From Carposina sasakii (lineage: Eukaryota; Arthropoda; Insecta; Lepidoptera; Carposinidae): a DNA stretch of 64,000 nt. Below the pieces are notes generated by a model. The model did not search any database, had not been told where the DNA came from, and worked only from the letters and a program-made list of their open reading frames with translations. Every line of letters begins with the position of its first letter. The stretch's first letter is position 1. Location of the stretch: assembly GCA_014607495.2 (NCBI GenBank), contig CP053156.1, forward strand, positions 7,750,001-7,814,000, in the 5' to 3' direction. Of this stretch, positions 52,145 to 62,796 are shown in pieces. The position numbers and the translations under genes were made by a program.

Positions 52145-54847
52145 ATGACTGCAACATTAAAGGAAAATAATCTGTATGAAGTAGACATTAAAACTATTGT
52201 TCAAGTAAACTGCAATCTAGCACAAACAAGTTTGAAAGTCTGGCATGAGCGCCTGGGATATTTGAATATAGAAGAAGTCCAAAATATGAGCAAAAATGGA
52301 GCAATCCCAGTGACTTTGACAGATATCGAGAAGTTTACTTGTGAAGCATGTCATTATGGCAAGCAGAGCCGTCTGCCATTCCATAAATCACACAGAGGAC
52401 CATGTCAACCTGGTGATTTGACATACAGTGATGTTTGTGGACCTGTAGAACAGGAATCTGTATCTGGTGCAAGATATTTTATTTTATTTAAAGATGGAGC
52501 TACAAGTCACAGGTATTTATACATTATCAAGCATAAAAGTGATGCACTAGATTGTTTTAAAATGTACAATACAATAGTAAAGAACAAGTTTGGTCATGGT
52601 GTTCGCATATTCCATACAGATAACGGACGTGAGTACATAAACCATGAGTTTAAAGATTATTTAGAGGGCGAAGGAATCGCTCATGAAAGCACTGCTCCAT
52701 ATACGCCAGAACAAAATGGAAAAGTTGAACGAGAAATGCGAACGATTATGGAAAGTGCAAGGTCAATGCTGTGTTCTCGCGATATGCCATTATATTTATG
52801 GGCTGAAGCAGTAAATTGTTCAGTTTATCTGCTGAACCGAAGTTCGTCAAGTCAAACAAAAGATATATCACCATATGAGTTGTGGAATGGAAATAAACCC
52901 TATCTTGGACATATTAGAGTTTTTAGTTTAGAAGGCTATGTTCACATACCTGATGCAAGAAGGAAGAAATTAGACAAAAAGAGTGTAAAAATGATATTAG
53001 TAGGGTATGACAATGAGAATTACAGAATGTTTGATGTTGAGACTAGAAAAATAACGATAAGCAGGAATGTAAGCTGTAATGAGAATAATGTACCTGTAAT
53101 AAGGAAGAATATTAATCCAATTTCTATTACGGATGATATGAATTGTGAGATACAGAATAACTCTCAACAGAATTTGCCTGAAGAGAATGAATCTAGAGAT
53201 TCTTCAGATATACAGGAGCAGCAAAATACTTCAGATTCTAGTTTTGAGAGTACAAATATTCAAAATGATCCGACTTATGAGCCATCTCAATTAATTTCCA
53301 GTGATGATGAAAGAAACATTACATTACGACCTAGAAGACATCTGATTGAAGAATTAAACTTTTGTGAATTTGATGTACCTGTTACATATCAGCAAGCTAT
53401 GGAATGTAAAGATAGTTGTAAATGGAAGGAAGCTATTAAGGAAGAATTACAGTCACTTAAAGAGAATGAAACTTGGGAACTGATAGATAGAAAATATGAG
53501 AAGACTGTAACTTCAAAGTGGGTGTTTTGTATTAAAAGTAACCCAGATGGTAGCATACATAGGTACAAGGCTCGTCTATGTGCACGTGGATTCACACAAG
53601 TAAAAGATATTGATTACAAAGAGACCTTCTCCCCGGTAACCAGGTATGATTCTATTAGAATTATATTGTCTATTGCAGCCCGGGAAAGGTATGAAATCAA
53701 GCAGTTTGATGTACAAACAGCATTTCTTTATGGTGAGTTGAAGGAAGATGTTTTTATAGAAGTGCCTGAAGGGGTTCAAGCTAAACAAGGGCAAATATGT
53801 AAGTTACGTAAATCTTTATATGGCTTAAAGCAGTCACCGCGTTGTTGGAATAGGAAGTTTTCTTCATTTTTGACTACCTATGGTTTTAAAGTATGTCCCT
53901 CAGATAACTGTATTTTTGTTGGATATTTTAATGAACATAAGGTTATCTTGATATTGTATGTGGATGATGCTTTATTATTGTCAAAAGATAAAGATACATT
54001 AGAACATATTATAAATGATCTCATAAAGAGTTTTAAGCTAAGAATTTTAGATTTAAATATATTTGTTGGAATGCAGATAACTAAGAATAAGGAGTCAATT
54101 GTTATAAGCCAAAAATACTATATTGAACAAATAATAAACAAATTTAATATGTCGGAAGCTAGCCCTTGTACTACTCCTGCTGATAATAATGTAATTTTAA
54201 CGAAAAATGTAAATGACAGTGTAACAAACTTTCCATATAGGGAAGCAGTGGGAGCCCTTATGTTTTTATCATCTGTGTCTAGACCTGATATCTCTTATGC
54301 ATTGAATATAGTTAGCAAATACTTAAACAATCCTAGTAAGGATCATGTAAATGCAGTTAAAAGGATATTTCGATATTTATTACAAACTAAAGATATTTCT
54401 ATAACTTATAACTGTAATAGTGAGCTAGTAGGTTATTCTGATTCTGATTTTGCCTCAGACATTGATTCTAGAAAATCAAATACTGGGTATATTTTTATGT
54501 TTAATGGAGGGCCTATTACCTGGACAAGTAGAAAGCAAAATACAGTGGCTTTGTCAACTACAGAGTCAGAATATATGGCCGCAAGTGAAGCTGCCAAAGA
54601 AATTTTATGGCTTAGACAGTTATTAAAAGATATAGATGAACCTCAATTAGCAATAACCTTATGCATAGATAACAAGAGTGCTATCAAATTAATTCATAAT
54701 CCTGTGTTTCACAAGCGAACAAAGCACATACATGTAAGGTACAATTTTATTAGAGAAAAAGTTGAAGAGAATATAATTAATATTAAGTATGTACAGAGTA
54801 TGTGTCAACTAACAGATTTTTTTAACAAAAGCCTTACCTCCTGGTAA
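52145..54847 (+). CDS. Copia integrase, reverse transcriptase, RNase H (900 codons)
   Basis: Residues about 20-75 form the integrase zinc finger, WHERLGYL ... CEACHYGKQ; the usual second His (RLGH) is Tyr here. Core catalytic D at about 95 (SDVCGP), D159 (HTDNGREY) and E195 (QNGKVEREM) are intact. A linker with the LRPRRH-type region follows (about 390-400). The RT runs from KWVFCIKSNPDGSIHRYKAR (about 459) through QFDVQTAFLYGELKEDVFIE to LYVDDALLL with YVDD at 605-608. RNase H has YSDSDFASD (764-772) and LSTTESEYMA. It ends DFFNKSLTSW. Enzymatic motifs look intact; the ATG is not a natural start, as the protein was once a polyprotein with gag. Confidence 0.96.
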   Translation: MTATLKENNLYEVDIKTIVQVNCNLAQTSLKVWHERLGYLNIEEVQNMSKNGAIPVTLTDIEKFTCEACHYGKQSRLPFHKSHRGPCQPGDLTYSDVCGPVEQESVSGARYFILFKDGATSHRYLYIIKHKSDALDCFKMYNTIVKNKFGHGVRIFHTDNGREYINHEFKDYLEGEGIAHESTAPYTPEQNGKVEREMRTIMESARSMLCSRDMPLYLWAEAVNCSVYLLNRSSSSQTKDISPYELWNGNKPYLGHIRVFSLEGYVHIPDARRKKLDKKSVKMILVGYDNENYRMFDVETRKITISRNVSCNENNVPVIRKNINPISITDDMNCEIQNNSQQNLPEENESRDSSDIQEQQNTSDSSFESTNIQNDPTYEPSQLISSDDERNITLRPRRHLIEELNFCEFDVPVTYQQAMECKDSCKWKEAIKEELQSLKENETWELIDRKYEKTVTSKWVFCIKSNPDGSIHRYKARLCARGFTQVKDIDYKETFSPVTRYDSIRIILSIAARERYEIKQFDVQTAFLYGELKEDVFIEVPEGVQAKQGQICKLRKSLYGLKQSPRCWNRKFSSFLTTYGFKVCPSDNCIFVGYFNEHKVILILYVDDALLLSKDKDTLEHIINDLIKSFKLRILDLNIFVGMQITKNKESIVISQKYYIEQIINKFNMSEASPCTTPADNNVILTKNVNDSVTNFPYREAVGALMFLSSVSRPDISYALNIVSKYLNNPSKDHVNAVKRIFRYLLQTKDISITYNCNSELVGYSDSDFASDIDSRKSNTGYIFMFNGGPITWTSRKQNTVALSTTESEYMAASEAAKEILWLRQLLKDIDEPQLAITLCIDNKSAIKLIHNPVFHKRTKHIHVRYNFIREKVEENIINIKYVQSMCQLTDFFNKSLTSW

Positions 54848-54983
54848 ATTTATTTATATAGAGGTAACGTATTGGTCCTAAATACGTAAGTAGGTAGGTT
54901 ACCTTGAGAATGAGCTTTAAGTTGTGTCAAAGGCTAGATAAGTTCTCTTCTTTAGAATAACTTGGATAGGTATTCATTATAAA

Positions 54984-54995
54984 TTTAAGTGGGAG
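54984..54995 (+). other. Polypurine tract
   Basis: TTAAGTGGGAG immediately precedes the 3' LTR, as required for plus-strand priming. Confidence 0.8.
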
Positions 54996-55221
54996 TATTA
55001 AAGTATAAATTTAATAATACGGTGGCAGTATGGTTTAGTTTCTATGTTAGCTTTGTTTGTATAAAAAAACGAGAGGTTCAGTTTTGGCCGCTAGAGGAGG
55101 CCTCTTTCATTGTCGTGTCATGGCCGTCTTGCCGTGTAGTTTTCTCGTTTTGTAATCTATTTTAAACTAAATAAAGAAGTCTTACTTAATGCTATTTGTT
55201 ATTTAAACTCTGAAGTCAACA
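54996..55221 (+). repeat. 3' LTR, 226 bp
   Basis: Identical to the 5' LTR by eye except that 28 bp between two TTGTCGTG copies are missing. Followed by the second GGGCT. Confidence 0.95.
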
Positions 55222-55226
55222 GGGCT

Positions 55227-56019
55227 AATAATAGAATGGCTCCAAAAATATAATTATGACACACACTAGCAAATTTCCGCTATTACCTGTTTGTGGTCCG
55301 GACAATACTGAGCATTTATAAAGGTATTGCATTAAAAGGATATAGTGTTCCACACTCATGTGCACATTGATTATGAACAAAAAAAATAGTACCTATTTTT
55401 TTGACCCATATGTAAAGTGATAGCTTATAGCATACAAATTATGTTCTCTTAAAAATGTTTCATACTATATTTTGAAAACACTTTACATATATACTTTAAG
55501 AACTTTGGCAATAAAAAAAAAATTAATGAAAAAAGGCAAGGAGATATTAGTTTTACTTAATTTGAAATTGGATTTGGTATAACTATTTATTTATGTATAA
55601 CATTTTTTAGGTACCTAAAGGCCGGATTGCAGCACTTTTCGTCTCGGGACTCATAAAAAGAGATTGCTTCTAGTCCGGCGACGTTTTATTGACTTATTAA
55701 CATCGATATCAGATCGTAACACTCTCGATTCTTTGATCCTCGCCAAACGTTCACATAATAGCTGTTTTTTTTTCAAAGCATTATTTATATATAAGTAGTC
55801 TGATATTGCAATCTATTTTGTGAGTAATGTACCTATGTGGTTTTTGGTTTTCATTTAAATGAATTGATAACCGTGTCTAGAAGTTAAAACACGTTACAGT
55901 TTTCAAAATGTCGTCACATCATTGTTGAATACTTAATGTAATTATAAACATAGCTGTATTCCAAAATCTTCGCACAAAGGAGATCGTACAACAACGTTTA
56001 GAAAAGCGCGGTTAGATGT
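55227..56019. other. Unassigned DNA
   Basis: No recognised feature. Confidence 0.4.
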
Positions 56020-56160
56020 AAAAGATCAGTAGTCATTTTCTAGTTCATCGCCTGAGAGTACGCCCCTAAATTCCTTAGCCCGTTCTTTTGACGTGCACTG
56101 AAGAAGATGCAGCTGATGCATTCTAGTGCAGCCCTGCATCTGTACCTGTATTTTTTTTGA
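56020..56160 (+). repeat. Family A repeat, partial copy
   Basis: AAAGATCAGTAGTC, GTTCATCGCCTGAGAGTACG, TTCCTTAGCC and GAAGATGCAGCTGATGCATT. Confidence 0.7.
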
Positions 56161-56777
56161 ATGAAGATGCAGTAAAAAGGCATTCGTCATTATTAAAAGC
56201 CATATCTTGAACACGGTCAGGGCGTATAGAGATCGAAGACTGGCTTTACATGAGATCTGTGTTTTATTTTATAGCGTGAGCCATATTCTACAGGAAATGT
56301 TTTTAATTTTTGAGCTGCTGGAAAACGAGTTACTAAGTTCACCGACATATGTTTTTAATGGTAGCATCATATATGTTTTATTTTAATTTTAGAGATACTA
56401 TCAAAAATAAGGAATACTTCGCCAGTATTAATACGAGTAATGAAGATATTAAATTTCTATGAGCAATATTTATGACACGAATCCTATTATACGAGTAAAT
56501 GGTACATAAATATTAATAATAGATACCTGCAATACATATGGCCCATATATATATGTAGATATTGTTATGAGTATCTATGTCCCATCACTAATTGTGATGT
56601 ACATCACCAGAACGCGTTGCTATCTGTCGTCTCTAGGATTGTCTTGTCTTAGTCTTAACAGTAAATTAATAAAACCAAGTCCAACTCAAACTGAAGTCTT
56701 AATTATTCAATATATTGATATATTGTAAATAAGGGATTTACTTAGTGGTCTTTCGCATGTTCTTTTTTATATATTAA
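56161..56777. other. Unassigned DNA
   Basis: No recognised feature. Confidence 0.4.
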
Positions 56778-57005
56778 ATAGGCTTACGCTTGACCACAAC
56801 GCGCCTGATGGTAAGTAACGTTGCAGTCTAAGTTGGAGCGCGCTTGCCTAAAAGAAACCGGTTCACTCTCGCCTTGAAGACCGCAAGATTATAGTTCACG
56901 GGGAACAGGGATTCAGGCAGGGAGTTCCACAGCTTGGCCGTTTGCACTATGAATGAACTGTGAACCGGTGTCGCCTTGACGTTTCCCTGGTCGTCCGGTG
57001 GTAGA
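56778..57005. repeat. Family D repeat, copy 1
   Basis: GGCTTACGCTTGACCACAAC, GCGCCTGATGGTAAG, AAGAAACCGGTTCACTCTCG and AGGGAGTTCCACAGCTTGGC, then ACTGTGAACCGGTGTCGCCT. Highly similar to 58000-58290 but lacks about 65 bp present there after GCACTATGAATG. Confidence 0.88.
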
Positions 57006-57374
57006 AGGGTGCTGGGGGAATTAAGTCGTCAAGTCCCAACGCACACTACCCGAAATGTAACCTATAGAATACTGAGAGACTTGCAACTTTAGGTCGATGC
57101 CCAAGGCTTTGCAATCTAGCTTTGCACAGTGAGTCATTGCCGATCAGCCTTTTGGCTCGGTCCGCGATAGCTTCTAACGCCTCAAGCTACTCTTGGTCGA
57201 TTTATCCCAGTTCAAATATATTAGAAATATTTTTACTCCAGATACAAATATGATGTGAAAACACTATACTAACTAGCGGACGCTCATGATTTCGACGGCG
57301 ACTTTAGAATTTTCATTTATCCCGTTCCCACGGGAATTTTGGGAAATTATTTCGTCATAAGTGAAGACACACAC
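57006..57374. other. Unassigned, possibly an extension of family D
   Basis: GTGAGTCATTGCCGATCAGC and CTTTTGGCTCGGTCCGCGAT have the look of old LINE-derived coding DNA read in reverse, but no motif is firm. Confidence 0.35.
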
Positions 57375-57548
57375 ACGTCTGTGTTCTTGAAATGGGTAGG
57401 CATAACTTCAGGATCATAAAGGAAATCTCACATCTACGTTTACCATAATAAAATGATAGATGTAAATGATCAGTGATAGTTAAGTAGTTAGCTTATCGTT
57501 TGAGGAAATGCCTGAGTTTCTTAGTCGACTCTAAAGCTACCTACATCA
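57375..57548 (+). repeat. Family A repeat, copy
   Basis: CTGTGTTCTTGAAATGGGTA, TTCAGGATCATAAAGGA, ATGTAAATGATCAGTGATAG, TTAGCTTATCGTTTGAGG and TTCTTAGTCGACTCTA, in family order; the GGAGATGCAGCTGAT end is missing. Confidence 0.8.
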
Positions 57549-57999
57549 GCACAGGAGAACTGAGTAGAGAAGGAAGAAGAGAAGGTGTTACGGTAGAGTT
57601 AATATACCTATACATATTGATAGTATTAGAAAAATACAAACTACCTACAAAAATTTCCTACTTAAGAACGCAATAAAATTCCTCTATGATTAACTTATTA
57701 GGGTCCTAGATTAGTATCGCAGTTACATTTTGAGTTAACCGTAAAGTGTTCTTTTTGGTTTTACGAGTTTCAGTTTAGGGGCGTGCGGTTTAAGAATTAC
57801 TTAGTTGGAGGTAACATCATAAAATTATTTATTTATACGACCTAATTCCGTCGGTATGCTGGTCGACAAAGTATTTTCGGGTCTTATCGAGACCAAATCA
57901 AGGGTCAACGCTTCAGCGCACACTTGCTGCTGGATAGTGTTATGTATACACTTTGGTATTGTCATATTTTTATGCACATTATTTTTTTATATATAGACT
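57549..57999. other. Unassigned DNA
   Basis: No recognised feature. Confidence 0.4.
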
Positions 58000-58290
58000 A
58001 GACTTACGCTTGACCACAACGCGCCTGATGGTAAGCACCGTTGCAGTCTAAGATGGAGCGCGCTAGCTTAAAAGAAACCGGTTCACTCTCGCCTTGAAGA
58101 CCGCAAGATTATAGTTCACGGGGAACAGAGATTTAGACAGGGAGTGCCACAGCTTGGCCGTTTGCACTATGAATGTAGTATGAATGTAGTAAGAATGTAG
58201 TAGAATGTATGAAGCAAAACGCTTAGTACGAGTTTTCGGCACTTCAACTGTGAACCGGTATCGCCTTGACGTTTCCCTGGTCGTCCTTTT
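58000..58290. repeat. Family D repeat, copy 2
   Basis: Same order as copy 1 with extra GAATGTAGTA-type short tandem repeats (58172-58215) and CAAAACGCTTAGTACGAGTT. Ends GTTTCCCTGGTCGTCC. Confidence 0.88.
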
Positions 58291-58384
58291 ACAAAGGTAA
58301 AAAATAACATTTTTCTAAAATTGACTCTTAGCTATACCCGAGGAGGGTTGGGGCTTTGAAGGTTGGTCAAACAGAAATGAGTTT

Positions 58385-58452
58385 CGAAAGAAATCATATT
58401 GTGCCGACTCCTATAAATAATAGAATAAGTTAAGGCAGGAAGATGATCAATA
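58385..58452 (+). pseudogene. LINE tail relic, second copy of the 445-810 type
   Basis: AAGAAATCATATTGTGCCGA and AGGCAGGAAGATGATC parallel AAAAATACATATTGCGCCGA and AGGGCAGGAAGATGATGA at 750-800. Only the last codons and 3' end remain. Confidence 0.7.
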
Positions 58453-58724
58453 TACAGGATGTAATAGAAGGGGTATGTTAAGCGAAAAGCTATATACTCG
58501 TAAATAGCGCACTAAAAGGAACCTACCCGCAAAATTTCAGACTCGAAATCGCATGGTTATTTTTTCAGATAGTATGGAGAATTTCTAAACAACTCAGAAA
58601 TGTTCATACAATCTTGAAAAATAAACATGTGATTTCGGGTCTCAAATTTTGGAAAAAGGTTTTCCATAGTGGGCTGTTTACAAAGCTTTTCGCTTAACAT
58701 ACCCTTTCTGTTACATCCTGTATA
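58453..58724. mobile_element. MITE family A, copy 6
   Basis: TACAGGATGTAATAGAAGGG to CCTTTCTGTTACATCCTGTA with GCGAAAAGCTATAT and AAAGCTTTTCGC. TA-rich flanks. Confidence 0.9.
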
Positions 58725-61344
58725 TACAAAATAAAATAAGTAGTAATGTCATAAATCAAGTTGATCGTAAGTTAATTTTAGCGCCGATTTGTTGAACGCT
58801 AAACGAGTATTTCGTTGTCGATTTTATTGTCATTTTACTATTAAATTGGACACATGTATCGTTGACAGGTTTTTAAGAATCCCCCAACATGAATAAGGTA
58901 GTATCTCGTATTCTCTATTTTGCAGCCTCATTTAAATACCATTTTCTCGCATGTAGCATACAATTTTATTTAAAAATCAAATTGTTGGTATGGTCTAATG
59001 GTTAGATTTAGACCCTAAACCATTTTTGCCAACCATAGCTTGTTCAAGTTTTTACTAGTAAATAATGGCATATTAATAATATTGCACTTGAATGTTCAAG
59101 AAAATGGGATCATGTAATTAGGAAGCATCATGTCGGTGCATTTAAAATGTCCGTCCCCACTGTCTATTTCCATTTTTCAACTTGTTTCTATCAATTCTTA
59201 AAGAGTACTTTTTATCTAATAGTTTTTAAAACACTACTGCATAATACCATCCACATAACAAGCCCTATAATGAGCCGTAACGTTCGATCGCTAACTTGGA
59301 AATGGCCCCGTAAGCTTTCGTGTTACAATGTTACCTTACTATTTGGGTTTTCCATATTTTGGCTTATGAAACGTATACGTTGCTTGCAACCTTATAAAGT
59401 AATCTAAATTGTATAGGTCAGTTATTTTGGTTTTATGCCTATTGCCTATATTAGTTACATATTGAATGTTATATTATGTTACACCCATGAGTTCCAAAAA
59501 GGAAACGTAGGGCAACATCCTGCTTTCAAAATTAAATAATCTAGTTCCACAGTTCAGATATATGGGTACATACCAATATCCTGTACAATAATATATTAAA
59601 GTAGTATAACAACTAAAGTAGATAAAAAGTTTCTATCATCGTCAAAATAGAAAGTATTACTACTTTTTTTTTATAAATCGCCTTAGCTATCGCCTTTCAC
59701 AAATATTTCACAAAAATGTTGTAATTAATATATATCTAACATAGCGATTTGGAATAGCGATCGCTTCCCCAACTAATTACCCACAGATATTATATATGGC
59801 GCTTTATTCTCACATGTCCGGCGTTAGATAATAATCAGAAACACATTACAGGGGCAGATTATTATCATTTCGCCCACTTTTCTGAGGATGATAGGTAAAA
59901 AGCGGTTTTCCGGTAAATGTGATGATTCCCGCTCCATTAAGCTTCGGTTACGATTCGGTCTTGATCACGCGATGCAAACATTATCAACGTACATATCGTT
60001 TTGTTACCTTTTTTTCGAGAACATTGAAAATTGAACCGTTGTCGGTGTTTAGCATGAGCTATCTTGTTGTTTTAAGACCGTAGTATTTTGGGAATGAATA
60101 ATTAAACTATTGTGGAGTGGAGTACTCGTAAAATAGTTTTGAATAATGTTCAAAAATTATATAGATTACTTTTATCATTATTTGAAAATGGTCTATAATT
60201 TTATTCCTATGATACACCATAGCAGATACCATATACTTCCTCTGCAGGAGAGAAGAAACATTGCTGATGTCTGTTATATTGTTAAATTAGTCACAGTGAC
60301 ATTGATTCTTCTCTCCTTCTGTCTAAGATTAACTTTAGGGTCCCGAATCGGACTGTTCGACACCCTCGATATCTGACCGTCAATGCTCACGAACTACAGA
60401 CATAACACATTCCTCATCCAAGTGACCGAGAGAGTTAACAAAATGGCCGAAATTTCAAATCTTGATTTGTTTTGCTGTAATGCGCAAAAATTTAAGAACG
60501 ATATGTTCTAGACCTGGTTCATTGGTGCCCCAACTGTTTAGTTTTTTTTAAAATGATTTTCTCTTTAAAATTATTTTTTCCCACTTTATATGTTGATCTT
60601 TTATAAATATTTTACGCCTTTTCCTTTGCGTTTCCCCTCCCCTCCTTCTAATTTTAATTTCCTAGATTTATATATGTGGGAACACATATATCTAGTTCGT
60701 TATTTTTTAAGCTACTATTTTAATGCGTTTTCCGAAAGAAATAAAAAAAAATAGGTACAAAAGGATATTAATGCAAGAAAATACTAAGAACGTGATCTAC
60801 TCGTAACTTTGCAATATATATTGAATCTGTTTTAAAAATTATGATTTAGCAGATTGTATCCTGTACTAAAGATTAATGTGTATTCGCCGATAAAATTAAC
60901 TGCGAAATGCGGGATTGTCAACGAAGTGTTGAATATGTGAAAATAATCCTTTTATATGTGTTGTTTACCTTTACTTAATAAGCAAAATTTCTACCCCTAA
61001 AGCGAATTTATTACCACTTGCAACATATCCAACCAAGTGGTACTTTAAATATGATGTTATAAGATTAATGTCTTTTATGTTCAATTAATTAAGACTTTAT
61101 GAAATTTTCTTCATCGAATAAATATAAGAATCACCATTTTAATATAATCTTCGTAAGCAATTTGATGTTGATTAAAGCTGCAATATAAATAATTAAAAAT
61201 TAAGCAATAATTCCCCGTACCTATCTGTGAATTTTCATTACTTTTGTTTGTGCAAGTTAAACATTAGTAGGCTATTCTCATTTGTTTATTTACTTTATGA
61301 ACAAAACTATAGATAATTCATTTTTACCGTGATTATGCCGAATA
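58725..61344. other. Unassigned DNA, 2.6 kb
   Basis: No gene recognised with confidence. 60248-60376 has a good acceptor (TTCCTCTGCAG) and a short open stretch with a hydrophobic segment; discussed as a finding. Confidence 0.4.
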
Positions 61345-61490
61345 AGGGCCGATTTTTTTTATGGTCAGATAGTATATCTAAAGGATAAATTTGATGTTGT
61401 CTTCCTCTAAGATTTGATCGAGATAGAGAGCATAAACTTTTCCTTCCCTTAGATAAGCTATTGCACATATTTATGGTTGTCAGTGTAATT
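61345..61490. repeat. MITE family C, copy
   Basis: TAAGGGCCGATTTTTTTTAT, GGTCAGATAGTATATCTAAA, GGATAAATTTGATGTTGTCT and TTGATCGAGATAGAG match the left half of family C. The right arm is poorly preserved. Confidence 0.65.
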
Positions 61491-62029
61491 GGGTACATGA
61501 AGACTTACTAATGTCTCCCAAAAGGAGTCAATAAATAATGTAGATGTTATACACTTCGATTAATAAATATTGGATGCCCTGATACTGCAAGTAGTTAAGA
61601 AATAATTTCTTCGTCAATTTTTCTAGTGGAGCTCAGTTTTTATGGCCGCCAGTAGTAAGACTTGTACATTGTTGGTTTCGGCAGTGTATGTCGAAAACTA
61701 GTCTCATTACGTTCCAGAAGTGTTGCTGGAAAAGAGCCCTAATGAACACAAAATGGCAACTTCAGACAACTTGGTTCCCGCGGGGTCTCAATTGTTTTGC
61801 GCCCGTCTCATCGGGCCAAAGTTGTGGCAGGCCCACCCTTAATGTGTGTTAAGTGAATGATGTTGCCCCAGCGTATTCTCGAACTCACAATTTGATGTTT
61901 TGTACTACGTTGTTAGTGAGATATGCCGGTTCTGGAGTTTGGTGATGTGAAAATTAAATTGATGGCAATTTCGAAGTTCTTCGGCTTTTGCTGTTGTCAA
62001 TATAAAGCTGAATTGAAACACCTACTTTT
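61491..62029. other. Unassigned DNA
   Basis: No recognised feature. Confidence 0.4.
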
Positions 62030-62095
62030 ACGACATGCACCAAAGCAGGCGTATGCATAGGTATTCTAGTGAAGCCGCACTTGCCTAGTTGACGA
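62030..62095 (+). repeat. Family A repeat, 3' fragment
   Basis: ACGACATGCACCAAAGCAGG and AGGTATTCTAGTGAAGCCGC resemble the 3' part (TTCTAGCGAAGCCTCGC) of the 10122 copy. Weak. Confidence 0.45.
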
Positions 62096-62330
62096 TAATA
62101 CCGCAATACTACCTATGGGATGATAATATGTGTCGTCAAACCTAATATATTTCAAAAATATACTTATAACCTTCTTATAGTCTCCAGAACATCATGTATA
62201 GGTAAAATAAATAGTTAAGTAAATATGAATAGTTTAAAAAAAAATATAATAACGAAAAAAAATCTTAAAACTAGGCAATGCCCGCAGCCTCGAACGGGTA
62301 CTATCTTTTGTGTTATTCTGATGTATAGTA

Positions 62331-62796
62331 TACAGGGTATTTTTTGGTCATCAACGTTCCCGAAAACTACGGAATCTCCTCATTATCACGATCATTTTTT
62401 TCCATGGAACATTTTTCCACATTAATGCACATAGACGCACGTAGGAAGATTTTTTCATTTTCCTCATTATCACGATAATTTTTTTCGATGGATGCATACC
62501 TAGGAAGTGTCTGTCTCCCACGATAATAGGGTCCAAAGTTGAGTAAATAGACTGCGTTTTTTCTACATTAATGCACATAGACGCACGTAGGAAGATTTTT
62601 TCAAGAGAAATAATTAATGTCTGTCTATGAAAAAACTAGTATAAACACTGGGCATTATAAATTTCGCCCGATCAAGTAATACATTTTTTTTTAAATTTAC
62701 ATCGTTTCCCAGCATTCTTTTTGGCATAAACTTACTTTATTTGATGTATACAATACGTACCCTTCGTTAAGGGTGGCAACGAAAAAACATCCTGTA
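62331..62796 (+). mobile_element. MITE family B, copy 3 with internal duplication
   Basis: TACAGGGTATTTTTTGGTCA to AAAAAACATCCTGTA. Compared with copy 2 it holds an extra about 100-146 bp: TGCACATAGACGCACGTAGG occurs at 62425 and 62572, and CCTCATTATCACGAT occurs twice. Confidence 0.88.

Larger units (their letters stand above)
50654..55226 (+). mobile_element. Copia-class LTR retrotransposon, complete structure
   Basis: Order: target duplication GGGCT (50654-50658), 5' LTR 50659-50912, primer site 50913, gag, protease, integrase, RT, RNase H (51013-54847), polypurine tract (about 54986-54995), 3' LTR 54996-55221, GGGCT (55222-55226). Integrase before RT defines Copia. LTRs are identical except for a 28-bp gap. 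Three frameshifts break gag-protease, but integrase-RT-RNase H is one open frame. It lies in the same orientation as the DIP gene. Confidence 0.97.
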
